64,000 bases of DNA from Streptomyces toxytricini. Its GTDB lineage: Bacteria > Actinomycetota > Actinomycetes > Streptomycetales > Streptomycetaceae. Position 1 is the stretch's first letter. The number at the start of each line of letters is the position of its first letter. The stretch lies in NCBI RefSeq assembly GCF_014649915.1, contig NZ_BMTY01000023.1, positions 62,001 through 126,000 on the forward strand. The letters run 5' to 3'. The notes below the pieces were generated by a model. That model saw only the letters and a program-made list of their open reading frames with translations. It was not told the DNA's origin and ran no database searches. Position numbers and translations under genes: made by a program. Shown here in pieces: positions 18,987 to 26,481 of the stretch.

Positions 18987-20504
18987 CTAGTCGACCGTGG
19001 CCCAGTCCAGGGTGCGTTCCACCGCCTTCTTCCAGCCGGCGTAGCCCTCCGCCCGCCGGTCCTCCGACCACTGCGGCTCCCACCGCTTCGACTCCTGCCA
19101 GTGCGTGCGCAGTTCGTCGCCGTCCCGCCAGAAGCCGGTCGCCAGGCCGGCCGCGTACGCGGCGCCCAGCGCGGTGGTCTCCGCCACGACCGGGCGGCTC
19201 ACCGGCACGCCGAGCACGTCCGCCTGGATCTGCATGCACAGGTCGTTGGCGGTGACGCCGCCGTCGACCTTCAGCACGTCCAGGTGGACGCCGGAGTCCT
19301 GCTCCATCGCCTCGACGACGTCGCGGCTCTGGTAGCAGATGGCCTCCAGAGTCGCCCGTGCCAGGTGCTCGTTGGTGTGGTAGCGGGCGAGCCCGACGAT
19401 CGCACCGCGCGCGTCCGAGCGCCAGTACGGGGCGAACAGGCCGGAGAAGGCGGGCACGAAGTACATCCCGCCGTTGTCCTCGACCGCCGAGGCGAGCCGC
19501 TCGCTCTCCGCCGCGTTCGTGATGATCTTCATCTGGTCGCGCAGCCACTGCACCGCGGAACCGGTGACCGCGATGGAGCCCTCCAGCGCGTACACCGCGG
19601 GGCTGTCGCCAAACCGGTAGGCCACCGTCGTCAGGAGCCCGTGCTGCGAGCGCACCAGCTCCGTGCCGGTGTTCAGCACCAGGAAGTTGCCGGTGCCGTA
19701 CGTGTTCTTCGCCTCGCCGGGCGCGAAGCAGACCTGGCCCACGGTGGCCGCCTGCTGGTCGCCGAGCACGCCGGTGATCGGGACGGCCGCGCGCAGCGGG
19801 CGGGAGGTGCGGGTGGTTCCGTACGCCTCGGGGTGCGAGGAGGCGTTGATCGTGGGCAGCATCGCCCGCGGGACTCCGAAGAAGCCCAGGAGCTCGTCGT
19901 CCCAGTCCAGCGTCTCCAGGTTCATCAGCATGGTGCGGCTGGCGTTGGTGACGTCGGTGGCGTGGACGCCGCCGTCGGGCCCGCCGGTCAGGTTCCACAG
20001 GACCCAGCAGTCGGTGTTCCCGAACAGGGCGTGGCCCTGCTCCGCCGCCTCGCGCACGCCGTCGACGTTCTCCAGGATCCACTGGATCTTCCCGCCGGAG
20101 AAGTACGTCGCCGGCGGCAGCCCGGCCTTGCGGCGGATCACCTCGCCCCGGCCGGACCGCTCCAGCGCGGCCGCGATGGCGTCGGTGCGGGTGTCCTGCC
20201 ACACGATCGCGTTGTAGTAGGGGCGGCCGCTCCGCGGGTCCCACACGACGGTGGTCTCGCGCTGGTTCGTGATGCCGATGGCCGCGAGGTCCTCCGGCGC
20301 GAGGTTGCCGTGCCGCAGCGCGTTCTGGATCACCGAGTTGGTGCGCTCCCAGATCTCCACCGGGTCGTGCTCGACCCATCCGGGGCGGGGAAGGATCTGC
20401 GCGTGCTCCAACTGGTGCTTCGCCACTTCGTTCCCGCCGTGGTCGAAGATCATGAAACGGGTGCTGGTGGTTCCCTGGTCCACCGCGCCGACGAAGTCCG
20501 CCAT
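18987..20504 (-). CDS. glpK: glycerol kinase
   Basis: 505 residues, the usual length for FGGY-family glycerol kinase. The N-terminal ATPase phosphate loop is GAVDQGTTSTRFMIFDHGG, then HTQILPRPGWVEHDP-type sequence (QHAQ/EHAQ substrate region) and the C-terminal FGGY signature region VDGGVTANDLCMQIQADVLGVPV. It phosphorylates glycerol to sn-glycerol 3-phosphate in the cytoplasm, trapping glycerol that enters through the facilitator encoded 48 bases upstream (20553-21398). The usual Streptomyces partners gylR (regulator) and glpD (dehydrogenase) are not next to it. Confidence 0.97.
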   Translation of the reverse strand: MADFVGAVDQGTTSTRFMIFDHGGNEVAKHQLEHAQILPRPGWVEHDPVEIWERTNSVIQNALRHGNLAPEDLAAIGITNQRETTVVWDPRSGRPYYNAIVWQDTRTDAIAAALERSGRGEVIRRKAGLPPATYFSGGKIQWILENVDGVREAAEQGHALFGNTDCWVLWNLTGGPDGGVHATDVTNASRTMLMNLETLDWDDELLGFFGVPRAMLPTINASSHPEAYGTTRTSRPLRAAVPITGVLGDQQAATVGQVCFAPGEAKNTYGTGNFLVLNTGTELVRSQHGLLTTVAYRFGDSPAVYALEGSIAVTGSAVQWLRDQMKIITNAAESERLASAVEDNGGMYFVPAFSGLFAPYWRSDARGAIVGLARYHTNEHLARATLEAICYQSRDVVEAMEQDSGVHLDVLKVDGGVTANDLCMQIQADVLGVPVSRPVVAETTALGAAYAAGLATGFWRDGDELRTHWQESKRWEPQWSEDRRAEGYAGWKKAVERTLDWATVD

Positions 20505-20552
20505 GGGGTACCGCCTCTCGTAGGGACAGGGTGGGGCCGGTCCGGCGCCGGG

Positions 20553-21398
20553 TCACTCCTCCGGGGCCGGCATGCGTCCAGGGGGTTCCGGTTCTGCGGT
20601 CGGCAGGTACCGGCCGACGAAGAACTTGTAGAGGGCCCCGCCGACGAGGGCTCCGATGAGCGGTCCGATGATCGGCACCCAGAAGTAGAGCTGGCCGTAC
20701 TGGTCCCGCCACGCCGTGCCGTAGCCCGTGAGGAAGCTCGCGAGCCGCGGCCCGAAGTCACGCGCCGGGTTGATGGCGTAGCCCGCGTTGGTGCCCCAGC
20801 CCATGCCGATCGCCACGACGATCAGGCCGATGATGAACGGCGCCAGGTTCGCTCCCGGCGGCGTGTTGAACAGGTCCGTGACCGCGAGGATCAACAGCAT
20901 CAGGATCGCGGTCCCGATGATCTGGTCACGGAAGGCCCCCCACTCGTACACCGGCAGGTTCGTGTTGCCGTTCGCCGGGAGGGTGGAGAAGACGCCCTGC
21001 GTCTTGATGGTGTGGCCCGGGTCCGCCTTGGCCAGGGCCTCGGTGTAGTTCCAGCGGACCAGCAGCGCGGCCACGAAGGCGCCCGCCGTCTGCGCGACGG
21101 CGTACGGGGCGACCTTCTTCCAGGGGAACCCCTTGAAGGCCGCGAGGGCCACCGTGACCGCCGGGTTCAGGTGCGCGCCGCTGAGGCGCGCGGCCACGTA
21201 CACGCCGAGGGTGACGCCGATGCCCCACGCCCAGGCGATGCTGTCGTGGTCGCCGAGGCCGCCCGCGGGGTCCGTCAGGGCCCCGCCGGCCACGACCTGG
21301 GCGACCACGCCGCAACCGAAAAGAATGAGAATCATGGTCCCGGCGAATTCGGCGGAGAGTTCGCCGATCAGCCCGGACCGCTTCAATCGCTCAGCCAT
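20553..21398 (-). CDS. glpF: glycerol facilitator (aquaglyceroporin)
   Basis: 281 residues, MIP family with six membrane segments and the two pore-lining NPA boxes, HLNPAVTVA (near residue 77) and YAINPARDFGP (near residue 213), the second with the Asp-Arg typical of glycerol-conducting members. It lets glycerol diffuse across the membrane. ATG 21398 is used, with GGGA 8 bases upstream; the open frame extends to 21608 without coding character. First gene of a glpF-glpK operon; the promoter must lie within 21399-21646, shared with the divergent acyltransferase. No operator could be read with certainty. Confidence 0.95.
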   Translation of the reverse strand: MAERLKRSGLIGELSAEFAGTMILILFGCGVVAQVVAGGALTDPAGGLGDHDSIAWAWGIGVTLGVYVAARLSGAHLNPAVTVALAAFKGFPWKKVAPYAVAQTAGAFVAALLVRWNYTEALAKADPGHTIKTQGVFSTLPANGNTNLPVYEWGAFRDQIIGTAILMLLILAVTDLFNTPPGANLAPFIIGLIVVAIGMGWGTNAGYAINPARDFGPRLASFLTGYGTAWRDQYGQLYFWVPIIGPLIGALVGGALYKFFVGRYLPTAEPEPPGRMPAPEE

Positions 21399-21646
21399 GG
21401 AAGTCCCGCTTCCCGCCGGCCCAGGACCGGCCCTAGCCCGAGTCCTCCAGCTCCACCTGCCGCCCGGAGGGCGCGCAAGGTGATCCACGCCCAGAGTGCA
21501 GCACCAGGCCCGCCCCCGCACCCGGGAGACGGATGGGTACCGCGCCGGGCCGGTCTGAGTACGACCGCTCATGCCCCGGGCGCCGCCCGCCGCCGACGAT
21601 GGCGGCACGCGGTGGGGGACACCGCGGTGGAGAACGGAGAACCGCC

Positions 21647-22309
21647 ATGCTCAGCCGCCTCGCCGACGCCCTCGTGCCCGCGTTCGGACGCCTGTCCGTG
21701 ACCGCGCACACCGGGGCCGACCTCGCGCCGGGCAGCATCATCGCCGCCAACCACACCTCCCTCGCCGACCCGGCCGTCGTCCTCGCCGCCCTGCGCCGCC
21801 TCGGTGTCGAACCGGTCGTGATGGCCGCCGCCGGACTGTGGCGGATTCCCGTCCTCGGCCCGCTCCTCGCCCGCGAGGGCCACATCCCCGTCCGCCGCGG
21901 CCACCGCAGCGCCGCCGACGCCCTCGACCTGGCCGAAGCCGCCCTGGAACGCGGCAGGCTGGTCCTCATGTACGCCGAAGGCGGCATTCCCACCCGCCGG
22001 GACGCCGACGAGGCCGCGCCCGGCGCCTTCCGCAGCGGACTCGCCCGGCTCGCCGAGCGCACCGGCGCGCCCGTCGTCCCGCTCGGCCAGGCCGGATCCC
22101 GGCGTGTGACCTCCGGCAGTGCGGCGAAGCAGATCGCCGGCCTGGCCACCGCGCCGCTGCGCCGCCCGGGGCTCCACGTCCACGTCGGAGCGCCGGTCGG
22201 CCTCACCGGCGACAGCGACACCCGCACCCGGCAGGCCCACCGGGCCGTCACCGATGCCTGGCGGACGGCCGCCGCCCGCCTTGAGGAGCCGGCCGCGCCT
22301 GCGGCCTGA
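21647..22309 (+). CDS. PlsC-type 1-acylglycerol-3-phosphate acyltransferase
   Basis: 220 residues, LPLAT fold. The catalytic HX4D motif is NHTSLAD (H36-D41), and the phosphate-binding motif appears as YAEGGIPTR near residue 107. It transfers acyl chains to lysophosphatidate or a related acceptor in phospholipid synthesis, at the inner membrane face. ATG 21647 follows GGAGAACCGCC. It is divergent from glpFK, which supplies glycerol 3-phosphate, the precursor of the same pathway, so shared context is plausible though not proof of shared control. It could also be an ornithine-lipid or other acyltransferase. Confidence 0.85.
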   Translation: MLSRLADALVPAFGRLSVTAHTGADLAPGSIIAANHTSLADPAVVLAALRRLGVEPVVMAAAGLWRIPVLGPLLAREGHIPVRRGHRSAADALDLAEAALERGRLVLMYAEGGIPTRRDADEAAPGAFRSGLARLAERTGAPVVPLGQAGSRRVTSGSAAKQIAGLATAPLRRPGLHVHVGAPVGLTGDSDTRTRQAHRAVTDAWRTAAARLEEPAAPAA

Positions 22310-22464
22310 CCGGTACTCAGGTGGACCGTCCACCGTATCCAACAGGCGGTGCTTTCAAGCCGAATTCACGGATCCGGTCGTACGCCGCCGCCGGATCGGT
22401 AGCGTCCCGTTACGGAAGATCCGGCGCCGGATGAACGGCGACAGCAGCATGACGGAGGACGGCC

Positions 22465-22839
22465 ATGGCCAACGTGGAAGTTTCGCTGAAGGAAGCGATG
22501 ACCGCGATCGACGGTGCGCTCGGGGCGGCGCTGGTGGACTACACCAGCGGTATGGCCCTGGGCACCCTCGGCGGCGGAAAGGACCTGGACCTGACGGTCG
22601 CCGCGGCAGGGAACACGGACGTGATCCGGGCCAAGGTCCGCACCATGGAGATGCTGGGGCTCCAGGACGACCTGGAGGACGTGCTCATCACACTCGGCGG
22701 CCAGTACCACCTGATCAGGCTGCTGCGCAGCCGCACCGGCGCGGGCCTGTTCCTCTACCTGGTGCTGGACAAGGGCAAGTCCAACCTGGCGATGGCCCGC
22801 CACCAGCTCCGCCGCATCGAGGCGGAACTGGAGCTTTAG
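22465..22839 (+). CDS. roadblock/LC7-like protein
   Basis: 124 residues with the alternating alpha/beta pattern of roadblock/LC7 proteins: helix MTAIDGALGAALVDYTSGMALG, then DLTVAAAGNTDVIRAK and strand DVLITLGGQYHLIRLL. In Streptomyces such proteins occur in GTPase conservon systems and alone; here there is no adjacent kinase or GTPase, so it is an orphan. ATG 22465 follows GGAGGACGGCC. It is cytoplasmic and probably dimeric. Confidence 0.82.
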   Translation: MANVEVSLKEAMTAIDGALGAALVDYTSGMALGTLGGGKDLDLTVAAAGNTDVIRAKVRTMEMLGLQDDLEDVLITLGGQYHLIRLLRSRTGAGLFLYLVLDKGKSNLAMARHQLRRIEAELEL

Positions 22840-23013
22840 AGGCGCCTGCCCACCGGCCCACGCATGCCCACGATGTGAAGACATCTTCAAGTCCACACAT
22901 CCGAAACCGGTCAACTTCGGGTGTGCGCGGGCCGACGGGACGCGACGATGGTGGGGAGGCCGCGCCGGGCGGGGTGCGCGGCCGGGAACGGTCCGAGGAG
23001 CAGCAGGAGCGTC

Positions 23014-23382
23014 GTGGCTATGCAGGTGCCGCTGTACCAGGCGAAGGCCGAGTTCTTCCGGATGCTCGGCCACCCGGTCCGCATCCGGGTCCTCGAACTC
23101 CTGCAGAGCGGGCCGATGCCCGTCCGTGAACTCCTCGCACAGATCGACGTGGAGGCGTCCAACCTCTCCCAGCAGTTGGCCGTCCTGCGGCGCTCGGGCA
23201 TCGTGGTGTCCACCCGCGAGGGCTCCACGGTCACCTACGCGCTGGCCGGCGGCGACGTCGCCGACCTGCTGCGGGCCGCGCGCCGCATCCTGACCGAGAT
23301 GCTGGCCGGGCGGAACGAACTGCTCGCCGAGCTCAGGCAGGGCCCGCCGACCCATCCCGAGCCGGCTCCGGCCCGCACCTGA
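23014..23382 (+). CDS. ArsR-family winged-helix regulator
   Basis: 122 residues from GTG 23014 (MAMQVPLYQ); ATG 23020 is an alternative and both share the AGGAG upstream. The winged helix-turn-helix reads LGHPVRIRVLELLQSGPMPVRELLAQIDVEASNLSQQLAVLRRSGIVVSTREGSTVTYAL. The metal-binding Cys motif of classical ArsR (ELCVCDL) is absent, so it senses something else or responds to redox or oligomeric cues. Related Streptomyces genes often sit next to a SulP-type anion transporter, which is not present here. Confidence 0.88.
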   Translation: MAMQVPLYQAKAEFFRMLGHPVRIRVLELLQSGPMPVRELLAQIDVEASNLSQQLAVLRRSGIVVSTREGSTVTYALAGGDVADLLRAARRILTEMLAGRNELLAELRQGPPTHPEPAPART

Positions 23383-23399
23383 GCGGGGCCGTACCCCGC
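23383..23399. terminator. short hairpin between convergent genes
   Basis: GCGGGG (23383-23388) pairs with CCCCGC (23394-23399) over five bases, between the stops of the ArsR gene and the collagen-like gene. Confidence 0.4.
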
Positions 23400-23406
23400 C
23401 GGGGCG

Positions 23407-24552
23407 TCAGTCCAGCGGTCCGGACGGTTTCGGGCCGCGCAGCACCACCGGTGCGGGGGTTGTCCGCTGCACCCACGGCTCGTTCCAGACGAAACCGGCA
23501 CCGTTGACGTCGCCGTGCGTCCGCCAGACCGTGCCGGCGGTCGTCACGACGTGGACGTAGGCGTCGTCACCCTGGGCCTCGATGCCGATGGCGCAGGCGT
23601 CGGCCGGGAAGCTCGGGTTGGCGGGGTCCGTGCCGGCGGTGACGGGGTTGGTCAGGTCCTGCCAGACAATCACGGGACCACCGAGGGGCACCGCCCGTCC
23701 CGCGAAGGCGACGCCGTCCGTGAGCACCGCGTGGAACTCCTCCGCGCTGGACGGGGCGTAGCTGTCGATGTCGGAGCACGGCCCCGCGGGCCCGGTCGCA
23801 CCCGCGGCCCCGGCGGCGCCCGTGGCTCCCGCCTCGCCGGTGGCCCCGGTGGCCCCGGTCGGACCGGCGGGTCCGGCGGCTCCCGCCGCCCCCGCTTCAC
23901 CCGTGGCCCCGGTGGGGCCGGCGGCTCCCGTGGCTCCCGGCTGTCCGGTTTCGCCCGTCGCCCCGGTCGCCCCCGTCGCCCCGGTCGGGCCGGCGGGCCC
24001 CGGGGCGCCCGCCGCGCCCGTCGCTCCCGCTACCCCGTCCAGGCCGTCCTGCCCGTCCACTCCGTCGTCACCGGCAGGGCCCGTCGGCCCGGCCGGGCCG
24101 GCAGGTCCGGTCGGACCCGTCGGCCCCTTCGGCCCGGCCGGCCCCTTCGGCCCCGTCGGACCCCTCTGGCACCTGGCGCGGTCGTCCTCGGCTTCGGTCT
24201 GCTGCGCGAGCGGCGCGGGCTGCTGCCGGCTCTCCGTGTAGCGGCCCAGCACGTCGGCCGCGAGGTAGTGCGGGGGCGCCTCGTCCACGCCGCCCGACGG
24301 CGGACCGGCCTGCCCCGGCCCGGCGGCGGCCGCGCCGGGCTCATGCGGTGCGCCTTCAGGGCAGGGTCCCTCGTCCCCCGGGGCAGCCGGTGCACCGGCG
24401 AGCGTGGCGGCGGTGAGCGGCACGACCGCGGCCGTCGGACTCGTGAACCCCGTCAGCACGAGGGCGAGCGACGCGAGTGCACCGCCCCTGAGCCACGTGA
24501 CGCGGCCCGGAAGGGGGCCGAAAGGGGACCGGGGGGTGCGCCCAGGGATCAT
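23407..24552 (-). CDS. secreted collagen-like protein
   Basis: 381 residues. An N-terminal hydrophobic export signal (about 20-45) is followed by a Pro/Ala/Gln-rich spacer, then 43 uninterrupted Gly-X-Y triplets (residues 131-259, DNA 23776-24162), first rich in GPT/GPK/GPA and later in GAT/GAA. The C-terminal 120 residues form a globular domain (FHAVLTDGVAFAGRAVPLGG onward). Cys128 and Cys259 flank the triplet tract exactly and could cross-link a trimer. Thr often fills the Y position, as in other bacterial collagens that lack hydroxyproline. ATG 24552 follows GAGGAGACGTGC. Likely an extracellular or wall-associated structural or adhesive protein. Confidence 0.9.
   Translation of the reverse strand: MIPGRTPRSPFGPLPGRVTWLRGGALASLALVLTGFTSPTAAVVPLTAATLAGAPAAPGDEGPCPEGAPHEPGAAAAGPGQAGPPSGGVDEAPPHYLAADVLGRYTESRQQPAPLAQQTEAEDDRARCQRGPTGPKGPAGPKGPTGPTGPAGPAGPTGPAGDDGVDGQDGLDGVAGATGAAGAPGPAGPTGATGATGATGETGQPGATGAAGPTGATGEAGAAGAAGPAGPTGATGATGEAGATGAAGAAGATGPAGPCSDIDSYAPSSAEEFHAVLTDGVAFAGRAVPLGGPVIVWQDLTNPVTAGTDPANPSFPADACAIGIEAQGDDAYVHVVTTAGTVWRTHGDVNGAGFVWNEPWVQRTTPAPVVLRGPKPSGPLD
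23776..24162 (-). repeat. Gly-X-Y triplet coding repeat
   Basis: 43 consecutive codon triplets encoding Gly-X-Y, the collagen-like domain of the gene at 23407-24552. The 9-base period is visible in the DNA. Confidence 0.95.
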
Positions 24553-24843
24553 GCACGTCTCCTCGACGAGGCGGGTGGTCCTCCGGCTTATCGGACGGCA
24601 ACCCCCCGCCCTTGACGAGAAGGATCGTCATATCGACGGATCGGCCTATGAATTGCCTCCTGACGGGTGCACGTCCGCCTACCGTGCGGGGTCGGCGCCT
24701 CCGCCCCGTTAACCCTCCCCGATCCCTTCCTTAAGCCCGCCTCAAGATCGGGGCAGCGGGGCCCGGACAGGCGTTTTGCCCGGTTCCGGATCGCTAGCGT
24801 GCTGCCCCGTCCCCCCGTCCCCGCACCGATGAGGCAGGCAGTC

Positions 24844-26334
24844 ATGACCCGGAACTCACACCGCCGCAGGCTCGGCGGCAAGGCCAAGGCGGCCGGCGCG
24901 CTCGCCCTGACGGCAGCCGTCGGCGGCACCGCGCTCGCCCTGACCGGCACCGCCCAGGCCGCCTCCGCAGGCGCCGCCTTCACGCGGTCCAGCAGCTGGT
25001 CCACCGGCTACACCGGCCAGTACGTCATCACGAACACCGGCCGGGAGACCCTGAAGGACTGGACGCTGGAGTTCGACCTGCCCGCCGGCACGACCCTCTC
25101 CTCCCTCTGGAACGGCGAACAGACCGTCAGCGGCAGCCGGGTCACGGTCAAGCCGCCCCGCTGGGCCACCGAGGGCCTCGCCCCCGGAGCCTCCACCACC
25201 GTCGGGTTCGTCACCGCGGCCCAGAGCGCCCCCGGCAACCCCACCGGCTGCCTGATCAACAAGGCCGCGTGCGGCCCCGGCACCGGCCCGGCGCCCAGCC
25301 CCAGCGGCCGCCCCACCACCGCTCCCACCGCCACTGCCGCCCCCACCACGCAGCCGACGAGCCGGCCCACGGCCACGGCCTCGCCGACCAGCCCCGCGCC
25401 GAAGCCCACCGCCACCTCCACCGGCCGCCCGCCCGGCGGGGCCGGCGCCCGCTTCGCGCCGTACGTGGACACCTCGCTCTATCCGGCATACGACCTCCTC
25501 GCCACCGCCGACCAGACCGGCGTCAAGGAGTTCAACCTGGCCTTCGTCACCTCGGGCGGCGGCTGCAACCCGATGTGGGGCGGCACCACCGCTCTCGGCT
25601 CCGACCGCGTCGCCTCCCAGATCGCGGCCCTGCGCGCCAAGGGCGGCGACGTCCGCGTCTCCTTCGGCGGCGCCGCCGGCTCCGAGCTCGCCCTCACCTG
25701 CTCCTCCGCCGCCGAGCTGGCGGCCGCGTACGGCAAGGTCGTCGAGGCGTACGGGCTCACCAAGGCCGACTTCGACGTGGAGGGCGCCGCCCTGCCCGAC
25801 AAGGCCGCCAACACGCGGCGCGCCCAGGCCATCGCCCTCCTGCAGAAGAAGCATCCCGGGCTCGACGTCTCCTTCACCCTGCCCGTCATGCCGGAGGGGC
25901 TGACCCAGCCCGGCGTCGACCTGCTCGCCGACGCCAAGCGGGGCGGCGTGGCCGTCTCCGCCGTCAATGTCATGGCCATGGACTACGGGCCGGCGTACAG
26001 CGGTGACATGGGCGGCTACGCCATCCAGGCGGCCACCGCGACGCAGGCGCAGGTCAAGGGTGTCTTCGGGCTGTCCGACGCCGAGGCGTGGAAGAAGGTC
26101 GCCGTGACGCCGATGATCGGCGTCAACGACGTCGTGACCGAGATATTCACCGTCGAGGACGCCGGACAGCTCGCCGACTTCGCCCGCGCCAAGGGGCTGG
26201 GCTGGCTGTCCATGTGGTCCGGGGCCCGAGACAAGCAGTGCCCCGGCGGCGCGAAGAACCAGGCCGACGCCACCTGCTCCTCCATCCTCCAGGAGCCGCT
26301 GGCCTTCACGAAGGCCTTCGCTGCCCGCTCCTGA
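24844..26334 (+). CDS. secreted GH18 chitinase with CBM2-type domain
   Basis: 496 residues. A signal peptide (1-39, ending AQA) precedes a family 2-type carbohydrate-binding module (about 41-137), a Pro/Thr-rich linker (about 145-200) and a GH18 catalytic domain (about 203-496). The active-site motif is TKADFDVE (306-313): the final D309, D311 and acid/base E313 of DxxDxDxE are kept, but the first Asp is Thr. It should degrade chitin outside the cell. ATG 24844 follows GAGGCAGGCAG. The upstream region (24553-24843) also serves the divergent collagen-like gene. A hairpin follows the stop. Confidence 0.92.
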   Translation: MTRNSHRRRLGGKAKAAGALALTAAVGGTALALTGTAQAASAGAAFTRSSSWSTGYTGQYVITNTGRETLKDWTLEFDLPAGTTLSSLWNGEQTVSGSRVTVKPPRWATEGLAPGASTTVGFVTAAQSAPGNPTGCLINKAACGPGTGPAPSPSGRPTTAPTATAAPTTQPTSRPTATASPTSPAPKPTATSTGRPPGGAGARFAPYVDTSLYPAYDLLATADQTGVKEFNLAFVTSGGGCNPMWGGTTALGSDRVASQIAALRAKGGDVRVSFGGAAGSELALTCSSAAELAAAYGKVVEAYGLTKADFDVEGAALPDKAANTRRAQAIALLQKKHPGLDVSFTLPVMPEGLTQPGVDLLADAKRGGVAVSAVNVMAMDYGPAYSGDMGGYAIQAATATQAQVKGVFGLSDAEAWKKVAVTPMIGVNDVVTEIFTVEDAGQLADFARAKGLGWLSMWSGARDKQCPGGAKNQADATCSSILQEPLAFTKAFAARS

Positions 26335-26350
26335 CTCCCGGGCCCCGTAC

Positions 26351-26406
26351 GGCCGCCTCTGCCCCGGGGGCCGGGAGGGGGCGGCCGGACGGGGCAGAGG
26401 CCGGCC
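26351..26406 (+). terminator. long hairpin after chitinase gene
   Basis: GGCCGCCTCTGCCCC (26351-26365) pairs with GGGGCAGAGGCCGGCC (26391-26406) with one bulge; the loop is 25 bases, 17 bases after the stop. Confidence 0.65.
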
Positions 26407-26481
26407 CGCCCCACCCCACCTCGCCGCCGCCCGGCCGCGCCCGGAGCGCGCGAACGGCCGGCCCTGGGCCACCATGGTCAC

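Noticed and set aside
18343..18990. Plus-strand open frame in the gap before glpK
   Set aside because: Codon bias is not maintained and the product is Pro/Arg/Ser low-complexity with no ribosome site.
23776..24162. Possible CRISPR-like or tandem DNA repeat
   Set aside because: The 9-base period is explained by Gly-X-Y codons within a real gene.
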